From the NCBI RefSeq assembly GCF_011388195.1, contig NZ_CP049990.1:248001-312000 (forward strand): a stretch of DNA of 64,000 bases, given 5' to 3'. The notes under the pieces were generated by a model. That model ran no database searches. It saw only the letters and a list, made by a program, of their open reading frames with translations, and was not told the DNA's origin. Positions 53,556 through 61,356 of this stretch are shown here, piece by piece (positions within the stretch are counted from its first letter, which is position 1; every line of letters begins with the position of its first letter). The stretch comes from Pusillimonas sp. DMV24BSW_D (GTDB lineage Bacteria > Pseudomonadota > Gammaproteobacteria > Burkholderiales > Burkholderiaceae_B). A program made the position numbers and the translations under genes.

Positions 53556-54383
53556 ATGAAGACCTTGTCTGGACAGGTTGCCCTCGTATCAGGGGCGGGA
53601 CGCGGAATAGGTAGAGCCATAGCGTTGAAACTGGCAAGCGCTGGCGCACGGCTCGTAGTAAACGACCTCGATCAGGAAGAGGCCGAAGCGGTAAGAAAAG
53701 AGATTGAAGGGCTAGGAGGCCAAGCAGTAGTTTGTGACGGGGACGTTACCGCTGCCGACTTTGGAGAGCGCTTCGTACGGGTTGCAATCGATAACTACGC
53801 AGGGCTGGACATTATTATTAATAACGCCGGCTATACCTGGGACAGTGTCATCCAGAATATGAGTGACGAACAGTGGTATGCCATTATTGACTGTCACTTG
53901 ACTGCACCGTTTCGTATTCTTCGTGCGGCTCAGCCGGTGATCAAGGGGCTGGTGCGAGCGGACCAAGACGAAGGCAAAGGCCACCACCGTAAGGTGGTCA
54001 ATATTTCGTCCATTACTGCACTGTCTGGCCAGGCCGGACAAGTCAATTATGGCGCTGCCAAGGCCGGCATCATCGGGCTGACCAAGTCGCTGGCGAAGGA
54101 GTGGGGGCGCTTGAAGACCAACGTCAACTGTGTGGTATTCGGTCTGATCGAAACCCGCCTTACGGCTACAAGCAGCGAGGCAGACGCAAGCATACAAGTG
54201 GGGCAGCAACGCATTTCGGTAGGCATTCACCCCGACTACCTCGACAAACTGCAAAGCGGGATCCCGCTTGGATACGCCGGCTCTCCGGAAGACGCGGCTA
54301 ACGCGGTGTACCTGTTGTGCCTTCCGGAATCAAACTATATTTCGGGCGAGACTGTCTTGTGCTCCGGCGGCTATACGGGCTAG
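53556..54383 (+). CDS. Short-chain dehydrogenase/reductase
   Basis: A 275-residue classical SDR. 'VALVSGAGRGIGRAIALKLASAGARLVVNDLDQEEA' binds NAD(H); NNAGYTW, then catalytic Ser in 'NISSITALSGQAGQVNYGAAKAGIIGLTK' with Tyr and Lys; C-terminal 'SNYISGETVLCSGGYTG'. It resembles 3-oxoacyl-ACP/CoA reductases. AAGGAAG precedes the ATG. Likely the 3-hydroxyacyl-CoA dehydrogenase of the nearby aryl-CoA pathway. A block of seven 16-bp repeats lies directly upstream. Confidence 0.9.
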   Translation: MKTLSGQVALVSGAGRGIGRAIALKLASAGARLVVNDLDQEEAEAVRKEIEGLGGQAVVCDGDVTAADFGERFVRVAIDNYAGLDIIINNAGYTWDSVIQNMSDEQWYAIIDCHLTAPFRILRAAQPVIKGLVRADQDEGKGHHRKVVNISSITALSGQAGQVNYGAAKAGIIGLTKSLAKEWGRLKTNVNCVVFGLIETRLTATSSEADASIQVGQQRISVGIHPDYLDKLQSGIPLGYAGSPEDAANAVYLLCLPESNYISGETVLCSGGYTG

Positions 54384-54408
54384 GTTCGAGAAGCGGCAGC
54401 CGCTCAGT

Positions 54409-54708
54409 TCACAAGGCATCCAACGCAAGTCGCAAGGCGGCATGATAAGTAGGCAGTAAGCGCTGTTGCTGCTCTGTAAAGTTTTGCCAGGCAAGCTGCT
54501 GCTCGGCGCTGCGCTGCTGAGGCTCGGCCCAGACCGCATCCGGAAAATGAGTATCTAGCGACCAGCGAGGAATGACATGCCAATGCAAGTGCGGCACCTG
54601 GTTGCCGAATTGCGCCAGGTTCACCTTGAGCGGCACCAGCTCTTTGCGCATTACTGTTTCCACCAACCACACCGCATTCATTAAATGCTCACGCGCCGGC
54701 CCCCGCTG
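54409..54708 (-). pseudogene. HIT-family protein, N-terminus lost
   Basis: The last 95 residues of a histidine-triad protein: 'NLAQFGNQVPHLHWHVIPRWSLDTHFPDAVW' with the HxHxH active site. The family usually has about 140 residues, and in-frame homology (AREHLMNAVW) stops at a TGA at about 54711, where the IS3 sequence begins. A Met at 54681 could start a 90-residue product, but without the first half of the fold it is unlikely to work. Confidence 0.7.
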
Positions 54709-54777
54709 TCAGAATAGTTGGAACCTCTACTGATGTTAGAGTTTGAATGTCCAACCCGGGGCGGTGAGAAGGTTCCC

Positions 54778-55938
54778 ATGAAGTATTCCCCTGAGCGCCG
54801 TGAGGCCATCTTGGCCAAGCTGGAGGCGCCTTACAACCGTACGGTCAGCGAGCTGGCGACTGAAGAAGGGATTTCGGCCGCCACGCTGTATAACTGGCGC
54901 AAACAAGCCCGTCGTACGGGACGTTTACTGCCGAACGCATCAACGAGCACAGAAGGCTGGAGCTCCCGGCACAAGTTCAATGCCGTGCTGGAGACGGCCG
55001 CATTGACCGAGGAAGAGTTAGCGGAATACTGTCGGCGTCGTGGTTTGTATCCCGAACAGATTCGTCGTTGGCGCGCCAGTTGCGAGCAGGCCAATGAGCG
55101 GGCGGACCTGGCGGCAGAACGACAATCAGAATCAACCAAGGCGGAACGTAAACGGATTCGAGAGCTGGAACGGGAGCTGCGCCGCAAGGAGGCTGCGTTG
55201 GCTGAAACGGCGTACTACAAGCCTACGAAGGCCGCGCCGAAAGTTAAGCCTGAACTGGCAGAACCCATCAAAGCGATGATCGAAGAATCGCCGTCGTTTG
55301 GGTATCGGACGGTCGCCTATCTGCTAGGCATGAACAAGAACACGGTGCAGCGCATCTTCCAGCTCAAGGGTTGGCAGGTGAAGAAGCGTGCCATTGGATT
55401 CCGGCCACGTATTCAAGCCTTGCCTTCAGTGGCGAGTGCGCCGAATGAGCGCTGGTCGACTGATTTGTGCCGGATCTGGGCTGGCCGGGATGGTTGGGCG
55501 ACCCTGGCGCTAGTCATCAACTGCCACACGCGTGAACTGCTCGGCTGGCACCTGTCGCGCAGCGGCAAAGCCACGACCGCTGGCAGCGCGCTGGAACACG
55601 CCTTGATCGCCCGCTTCGGCACCCTGGGCCGTGTTGCTGAGCCATTCCTGCTACGGTCGGACAATGGCCTCGTTTTTACGAGTCGCAGCTACACGGCGCT
55701 GGTACGCAGTTACGGCCTGCGCCAGGAGTTCATCACACCGCACTGCCCGCAGCAGAACGGTATAGTGGAACGGGTGATCAGGACGCTTAAAGAGCAATGT
55801 GCCCACCGGCACCGGTTTGAAACCTTGCAGCATGCCAGCCGCGTGATCGGCGACTGGATACGCTTTTACAACCACCGGCGTCCACATAAGGCGCTGAACA
55901 TGAAAACCCCGGCTGAGGCATTCGCATTAGCCGCATGA
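54778..55938 (+). CDS. IS3-family transposase, single long frame
   Basis: A 386-residue protein that holds both OrfA and OrfB parts in one frame. HTH: 'REAILAKLEAPYNRTVSELATEEGISAATLYNWRKQ'. A coiled coil (residues about 105-145) leads to the integrase core with Asp229 (STDLCRIW), Asp295 (RSDNGLVF) and Glu331 (IVERVIRTL), the DD35E spacing. The TTG at 54718 gives a longer frame but is unlikely. I could not find matching terminal repeats, so the element's limits are open; its left edge is near 54709 where it cuts the HIT gene. Confidence 0.88.
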   Translation: MKYSPERREAILAKLEAPYNRTVSELATEEGISAATLYNWRKQARRTGRLLPNASTSTEGWSSRHKFNAVLETAALTEEELAEYCRRRGLYPEQIRRWRASCEQANERADLAAERQSESTKAERKRIRELERELRRKEAALAETAYYKPTKAAPKVKPELAEPIKAMIEESPSFGYRTVAYLLGMNKNTVQRIFQLKGWQVKKRAIGFRPRIQALPSVASAPNERWSTDLCRIWAGRDGWATLALVINCHTRELLGWHLSRSGKATTAGSALEHALIARFGTLGRVAEPFLLRSDNGLVFTSRSYTALVRSYGLRQEFITPHCPQQNGIVERVIRTLKEQCAHRHRFETLQHASRVIGDWIRFYNHRRPHKALNMKTPAEAFALAA

Positions 55939-56335
55939 GTGGAGCAGAAACTGCTGGGTCATTACATCCGAGTAGCCACTGCTCCTTGATCTTTCCTTAT
56001 CTGCACTCGTAGCGCATCAGTGTGAGCGGGCATTTGGTGCAACGAGCTTTCATCAGGTTCCATGATGCTCCCATCATTCAGCCCGGGTTACTGCCAGGTA
56101 CCTGTTTCCGCCAACACTTTGATAACCGACTTATATGACACTCGGCTTCGCCCTGTACTCCGTCATTATGTCGGTGAGATGCTCTGCCTCAACGAATTTC
56201 TCAAGCGCTAGAACATATCGGACTTGCGCGCATGCTGCGGGACCGTCCCATCGTCCGCAGGTGTCGGCAGGGCGGTTTGCGCGATTCGCCGCGGTCGAGC
56301 ATAAGGCAGTACTGCCGGCTTACCGTTGCCCTGTG
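55939..56335. other. Gene-free stretch after the IS3 transposase
   Basis: No gene with coding-like features. The first 60 bases probably belong to the right end of the IS3 element, but I see no inverted repeat to fix it. The remaining sequence shows nothing I can name; the short plus-strand frame at 56135 lacks a ribosome site. Confidence 0.4.
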
Positions 56336-56560
56336 CTAGCGTGCGGTCGCTTCGGTCTGATCCGAGAAGTGGCGGACCATTCGCTGATGCGCTTCACCAG
56401 CAAGATCACTCGCAAGCCATAGCACGTCATGCCTGAGCTTGCGATTAAGCCCTTCATATGAATCGAATCCGTCCGCAGTAATGCTGAGCAAGAGCGCATC
56501 TAGCTGAGCCAATTTGGCAACCGCTATATCGTAGTCATCGGATGGCATAGTGTGGTTCAT
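56336..56560 (-). CDS. Small hypothetical protein
   Basis: A 74-residue acidic, all-helical protein: 'DIAVAKLAQLDALLLSITADGF', then 'LRHDVLWLASDLAGEAHQRMV'. The ATG at 56560 has AAGGA 7 bases upstream. No known family is certain. Coding-like composition and position beside a phosphatase gene suggest a real accessory-island gene. Confidence 0.6.
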   Translation of the reverse strand: MNHTMPSDDYDIAVAKLAQLDALLLSITADGFDSYEGLNRKLRHDVLWLASDLAGEAHQRMVRHFSDQTEATAR

Positions 56561-56687
56561 AGACCGTTCCTTTTTCAAGATTAAGAGATGTGCTGTGATC
56601 CAGCTACTGGCTCGTCACTTCTACGAAGCCAGGATTGGCAAAGCGCACATCGAAAATTCGATACGAGCGCAAATGAGCTTGCGCCTC

Positions 56688-57527
56688 TCACGATAGCCAT
56701 GAACGAACCTCCGCGTGGCTCAGCAACGATAAACATGAAAGCGCATCACGTTTATAGGCGCCGCGGTCAATAAACATATGCGACTCATGCAGCATCATGG
56801 ATCGCAACGGGGTATGGCCCACATATGTCAATGAAAGGCTCGGATGCATTGGATTTTGGCTGATCAATAGCATACCGGCTGGCGTAGACACTTCCCTAGA
56901 AGCGTTCAGATCCAACTTTTTCCACAACCGCCTGCCCCAGAGGAGAGGTTCCAAGGTTCCTGCCAGAGTTTCCTCTGTGAGCTCGTCGTCTGTCAGGATC
57001 CGTCGTGGCGACAAATCCAGAGGCAGGCCTGCCAGCTCGTCCAGCCAATTGTGCTGATCGGTACTGCCCGTCATGATCTCAGCATGTGCGACATGAAACC
57101 GGGCAGGGCCCTCGCCGACCGTGATCACATACGGCAACTCCTTAACGAGGGGAAATAATTCTTCGCGCAGCTCTTCACGGGTGCCACTATCCAGTGCGAA
57201 GACCCAACGTCCTCCATTGCTGACTAGGAGCTTAGCTGATTGACGGCATGCGTATGGCTGCGAAACCTCATAGAGATAGTCCAGAAGCATGCCCTCGTGA
57301 TTACCGCGCACAGCGAAGAACCACGGCTTATGAAGTAGCCGCAGGCATGCCATGGAATCAGGACCGCGATCGATTAGATCACCTACCGAAAATAGCCTGT
57401 CTACGGCTGTATCGAATCCGACACGGGCGAGCTCAATTTCTAGTAGATCTAAGCATCCGTGTAAGTCGCCGACGACGAAGTCGCGACCCGAAGTATTTGC
57501 GGACACCTTCAGATGTAGGCGTGTCAT
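56688..57527 (-). CDS. Metallophosphoesterase (PP1/lambda-phosphatase-like)
   Basis: A 279-residue calcineurin-like phosphoesterase. Metal-binding motifs: GDLHGC (residues 22-27), VGDLIDRG (near 48) and 'AVRGNHEGMLLDYL' (near 74). 'VAHAEIMTGS' and a later His near 'YVGHTPLRS' give the remaining ligands. It matches the lambda-type serine/threonine phosphatases; protein or nucleotide phosphates are possible substrates. ATG at 57527 follows AAGGAAGAG. Confidence 0.9.
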   Translation of the reverse strand: MTRLHLKVSANTSGRDFVVGDLHGCLDLLEIELARVGFDTAVDRLFSVGDLIDRGPDSMACLRLLHKPWFFAVRGNHEGMLLDYLYEVSQPYACRQSAKLLVSNGGRWVFALDSGTREELREELFPLVKELPYVITVGEGPARFHVAHAEIMTGSTDQHNWLDELAGLPLDLSPRRILTDDELTEETLAGTLEPLLWGRRLWKKLDLNASREVSTPAGMLLISQNPMHPSLSLTYVGHTPLRSMMLHESHMFIDRGAYKRDALSCLSLLSHAEVRSWLS

Positions 57528-57588
57528 AAACTCTCTTCCTTCTGTATATGCACCTGCTACAGAGGAGCCAATCGATCATTACTTCTTC

Positions 57589-57786
57589 ATGACATACGAA
57601 ATCGCACAGCGCCGTATGTGGTTGCTGGGGGGGATAGATCGCGAGCGTTTTCTACAGGAGTCCCGCTACCACGGGGCTGGTGAATGGGTTCATCCTAACT
57701 GCCAGATTCGACAGGGACACGAGATTTACAACATCGAAATAGCCAAGCTGACCTCGCCAAAGTGCTGGATCGCTCAAATTACGTAG
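57589..57786 (+). CDS. Small hypothetical protein before the Abi gene
   Basis: A 65-residue frame: MTYEIAQRRMWLLGGIDRER, later 'RQGHEIYNIEIAKLTSPKCW'. No recognised family. It ends 10 bases before the Abi gene start. The start is not certain (in-frame coding-like sequence reaches back to about 57540). Weakly supported. Confidence 0.4.
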   Translation: MTYEIAQRRMWLLGGIDRERFLQESRYHGAGEWVHPNCQIRQGHEIYNIEIAKLTSPKCWIAQIT

Positions 57787-57796
57787 AGAGGGTGCA

Positions 57797-58612
57797 ATGT
57801 CAGACTTAACGGGGAGCGAGCGGCGTAAGCTGGAAAAGCTACTTGGAATGGGTGGCGGCTACGTGTTGAACTTTTCCGACCGTACTTTTGGCGACTTCTT
57901 TGACGAATACCGGGTTGAGATCGACGCGGAGCGCTACCGCGTCAGGGGCACGTCGAAAGCCAATCGCATGCGTACGCATTGGGAGCTGGACGCGAACCAT
58001 GTTGTCGGTCGAGTAATCGGTGGCCTAATCGAATACGCCAATGACGAGAGTTGCTTCGGCGATAGCAATCCGGTGTTGATCGAGGACTGCCGAAAGATTG
58101 CACAGCGCTTACTCAGCGACCAGCCCGTGGCCGAGTTAGACGCGCTGGCAGCGACCGCCGACGAGCATGACTTTGAGGTGGTGGCGGAGCACGTCCGCGA
58201 AGCCATCGAGAAGAATCAGCCTGAGGGTGCGTTGGATCGGCTGCATACGTTCGTGATCAAGTTCGTGCGCATCGCCTGTGAGCCTCACGGTATCGAGGTC
58301 AACCGCGACAAGCCGCTGCACAGCGTGTTCGGAGAGTACGTGCGCGCCCTACGCGACGGTGGTCACCTCGAATCGGCTATGACCGAGCGCATCTTGAAGT
58401 CCTCAATTTCGGTGCTGGAAGCGTTCAACGATGTGCGCAACAACAAAAGTCTGGCGCATGACAATCCGATCCTCAACTACGAAGAAAGCTTGTTGATCTT
58501 TAACCACGTCGCAGCCTCGGTCCGGTTTATCAAATCGCTTGAGGCCAAGATCAAGGCCAAGGCGATGACAATAAGAGCGGTCAGTGCGTGGGATGACAGC
58601 ATTCCGTTCTGA
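57797..58612 (+). CDS. Abortive infection family protein (HEPN-type, Abi C-terminal)
   Basis: A 271-residue protein. The C-terminal half (about 135-260) fits the Abi_C/HEPN family: 'RLHTFVIKFVRIACEPHGI', then 'AFNDVRNNKSLAHDNPILNYEESLLI'. The pair Arg214 and His221 forms an R-x6-H motif as in HEPN RNases. The N-terminal 130 residues are of no recognised type ('GDFFDEYRVEIDAERYRVRGTSKANRM'). Such proteins stop phage growth by killing the host cell. RBS GAGAGGG precedes the ATG. It is divergent from the phosphatase gene. Confidence 0.8.
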   Translation: MSDLTGSERRKLEKLLGMGGGYVLNFSDRTFGDFFDEYRVEIDAERYRVRGTSKANRMRTHWELDANHVVGRVIGGLIEYANDESCFGDSNPVLIEDCRKIAQRLLSDQPVAELDALAATADEHDFEVVAEHVREAIEKNQPEGALDRLHTFVIKFVRIACEPHGIEVNRDKPLHSVFGEYVRALRDGGHLESAMTERILKSSISVLEAFNDVRNNKSLAHDNPILNYEESLLIFNHVAASVRFIKSLEAKIKAKAMTIRAVSAWDDSIPF

Positions 58613-58638
58613 TCCAGGAAGGCTGCTAGGGAAAAAGC

Positions 58639-58860
58639 ATGAAACAGCATGACGAAAACGAACCGTTTTTCCTCACCGAGGAAGTTGAGAGCTAGATGAT
58701 CGCCGGCGGCTACGAGTTCGAGCCGCCTCCCATTGCCTGCACGACCCGTCCGCGCGACGTACTGGAGGGTATGAGCGACGCTGCGCTATTATTGCAGCCA
58801 GGCGAGATCGCCGATCAGAAGCGCAAGCACGGGCAGAACAAGCAATTTTCAGCCGACTAA
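58639..58860 (+). pseudogene. Small hypothetical gene split by an amber stop
   Basis: MKQHDENEPFFLTEEVES, then TAG (58693-58695), then at once ATG MIAGGYEFEPPPIACTTRPR with the frame open to TAA at 58858. One base change would give a 73-residue protein. The second part alone is 54 residues, acidic and Pro-rich. A reinitiation design is also possible. Follows the Abi gene by 26 bases and may belong to it. Confidence 0.35.
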
Positions 58861-59709
58861 ATTGGGCATGGTATTATTTGTGGCATTGCTACAATTTAAT
58901 TTTTTAAGTGACTGTAAATAAAGGATTTAATTCTACTATTTACAATAGAGTGGGAATGATTGGTCTTCGGAACGGCTTCACCACCTTCCTTGTGACCCAT
59001 TCCACCTACAAGTGCACCGGCGATCATCTTAGTTCAGATGGCCGGATACAGCTCGCCCGGCAATAGCACTTCGCAGCCTTCTACAGTAGGATTCTTACGC
59101 GGGTGGCAGCCGCGATCTCGACCCCATGCATGCCTTTGTATGTTGCTCGGCAGCTAAAGTAGCGAGCAATCAATCTCTTGAGATGTGCGCCGCCAGGCAC
59201 CTTAATGATCATTCAGCTTCTCCTATTCGCTAGAATGCTGTGATTCGCTATCTCGGAGTACTCGCTAACAAGTATGCCGACTTCAGTCATTGTCCGAGAA
59301 CCGTCCGTAAATTCACAGCCAATGGTTTCGCGTAGACCGCTCGGGATCTTTTTGAAAATAGCAGTACATAGGTAAATTCACTCAGTGTCGCAGTTCGACC
59401 CTGAGCTGCCGTTCAACATTACCAAAAGCGGTCATTACTGAGACGATCAATTGAAATTACAAGGCTGATCCGCCCCATCGGCGCACGGCCCGGGCAGGTG
59501 AATCCGCGGAGTTGGGTCACTCGGTTCAATCGTATTGTCAGGCTCAAGCCGCAGCTTCGCGCGCATCCATCGGCCCTTTAGAGTTTAGAAAGTCTGTCGA
59601 CAACGTAGAATAATCCTTCGAATCAACGATTGCGCCGACAAAACGGACCCCTGCGCATGCCGCGCCACTCCGTTTTTCAAATAGAAGCCGGCCACCAAGG
59701 GAGAGAGAA
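58861..59709. other. 849-bp gene-free stretch
   Basis: No frame with coding-like features on either strand. Short AT-rich runs occur at 58880-58960. At 59589-59600 the 12-mer AAAGTCTGTCGA reappears, identical to that at 36836-36847. The last 100 bases should contain the promoter of the next operon. Probably degraded acquired DNA. Confidence 0.4.
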
Positions 59710-61356
59710 TTGAAAGTCGACACCGCGTGGGTTGAACCTCCGTACTCTATCGGCGGATTAGATCACCTCGGCGCACAGGCGCCGTGCGTCCTAATTTACG
59801 GCCAGCTTTTGCCGGGTATCACGAACGTCACCGACCGGGCACGCTATTACTCCTTCTATCCGTGGCTCATTTGGTCGCTCGCTCAACGCTTTCCGGATGA
59901 CGAGGACGAGATATCGTTCGTCGAACGTTTTCGGCGGGCCGATTGCCTGTTCACGTTGATCGCCGAACACCACGCGCAATGCACCGACAAGATCAGCGAG
60001 CGCCACGGCGCAGCGATGGTCGGTCGGCAGAAACTGGTGAGCGCGGTTCAACGAGTACGGAGCGGCGAGACACTGAAGCTCGTCAAGTTCACCGCCAACG
60101 ATTCCGCAGACCGGTACTTCATGAATCGTATGGGTGGACTTTCGCAGTATTACGCGGGCACGCTCGCCGACCTGCGCGTGCTGGAGGGCGGCAGAAAGCC
60201 ATGGTTTCGATTCACCAAGGAAGTCGGCAAGCCAATTGCCGAAGCTTTTGATGCGTCGGTGCCAAGCGAACCTTTCTGGGACATCCTTGAGCGTGGTGAG
60301 GTTACTGACGCGGGCCTTAGGCAGTTGCATGCGTTTTGCCCATGTCATCTTCGAAACGCGGTATCGAGTGAGCGCGAGCAGCTCATCGACATCTATTTCG
60401 ACCGGCAACGTGAGTACGGCGAAGAAGGCATTCAGCGTAAGCGTTCGCTGGCGCTGATCCAGCGCCTCATCGGCAGCCTGTCGCCAGGTTTCGAGTTTGG
60501 CGAATACGTATTTCGCGCCACCGTGTATGGCAACGCGCTGCCTGACGCCACGAGCTGGAGCATCCCGGCCGATCTGACATCCACGCGTGAGAATTGGGCC
60601 ATCTACGTCCGCAACGATCTGCTATCGGTTGCAGTTCAGACGATCTTCGCGCTTGCCTTGAACAAGTTGTCCCCGCAGACCACGGGCGAGCGTTACGTGT
60701 ACGCCACGGTCGAGGCTTTCGCGAAAGCATTCGAGGAATCGGACCACGTGGCGGGCTTCGTTGCCGACACGGGATGCGCGACGTTTGGCGCGTGGCTATT
60801 GAACATCGAATCGGCATTGCCAGCGCTCGGCGAGTGGTCCGCAGACGGTCACGAGATGCCGCTGGCTCAGGACATAGTTTCGTCCTGGGGGCGCGCGAGC
60901 GACTCTGCGTTGCTTGCGTCGGCCATGCGAGTGCTCGCGATCCTCGCTATTCGCGACGATCCGAATCGCGCGCCCTATAAGGGGCTCGCGATCACGCCAC
61001 AAGCACTACAGGATTACCCTATTAATCTCGATACGTTCCGACGCAAGGCTGCGGCGTGGAGTGAAATGCCATTAGGCGACGTGGTCTACGAAGTTGTTGC
61101 GTGGTGTATGAATACGCATTTGCGAGTTTCATTGCGTAAACTTCATCGTACGAGTTCAGCGACGTTCCGCTTCCGTCCTTCCGAGCTCGGTTTGCAACTG
61201 ACGGATGGAAACATACCGGCGCCCTCCAATACCAGGCCGCGCTTCCGTCAAGCGGTACAGATTTTGATGGATATAGGCGCGGTAGTGCGTGATGACAACA
61301 AACAGATGTCATTGAGCGCAGAAGGAAAGCAATTGATGGAGGCCGTCAGTGCCTGA
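59710..61356 (+). CDS. Large protein of unknown function, coupled to a PLD-type protein
   Basis: A 548-residue soluble protein I do not recognise. It begins MKVDTAWVEPPYSIGGLDHL with 'GQLLPGITNVTDRARYYSFYPWLIWSLA', and has three helical regions and no Cys cluster, Walker motif or obvious nuclease signature. The last 60 residues look like a winged-helix ('FRQAVQILMDIGAVVRDDNKQMSLSAEGKQLM'), so it may bind DNA or sense something. TTG start with GGGAGAG upstream. The next gene's GTG overlaps its end by 8 bases, so the two are made together. Confidence 0.75.
   Translation: MKVDTAWVEPPYSIGGLDHLGAQAPCVLIYGQLLPGITNVTDRARYYSFYPWLIWSLAQRFPDDEDEISFVERFRRADCLFTLIAEHHAQCTDKISERHGAAMVGRQKLVSAVQRVRSGETLKLVKFTANDSADRYFMNRMGGLSQYYAGTLADLRVLEGGRKPWFRFTKEVGKPIAEAFDASVPSEPFWDILERGEVTDAGLRQLHAFCPCHLRNAVSSEREQLIDIYFDRQREYGEEGIQRKRSLALIQRLIGSLSPGFEFGEYVFRATVYGNALPDATSWSIPADLTSTRENWAIYVRNDLLSVAVQTIFALALNKLSPQTTGERYVYATVEAFAKAFEESDHVAGFVADTGCATFGAWLLNIESALPALGEWSADGHEMPLAQDIVSSWGRASDSALLASAMRVLAILAIRDDPNRAPYKGLAITPQALQDYPINLDTFRRKAAAWSEMPLGDVVYEVVAWCMNTHLRVSLRKLHRTSSATFRFRPSELGLQLTDGNIPAPSNTRPRFRQAVQILMDIGAVVRDDNKQMSLSAEGKQLMEAVSA

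Noticed and set aside
56135-56422. Plus-strand 95-codon frame near the small hypothetical gene
   Set aside because: No ribosome site, Cys/Ser/Arg-rich translation and partial overlap with a better-supported minus-strand gene.
59791-60408. Minus-strand frame of 205 codons inside the unknown 548-residue gene
   Set aside because: Shadow frame; the plus-strand gene is longer, has a ribosome site and is coupled to the PLD gene.
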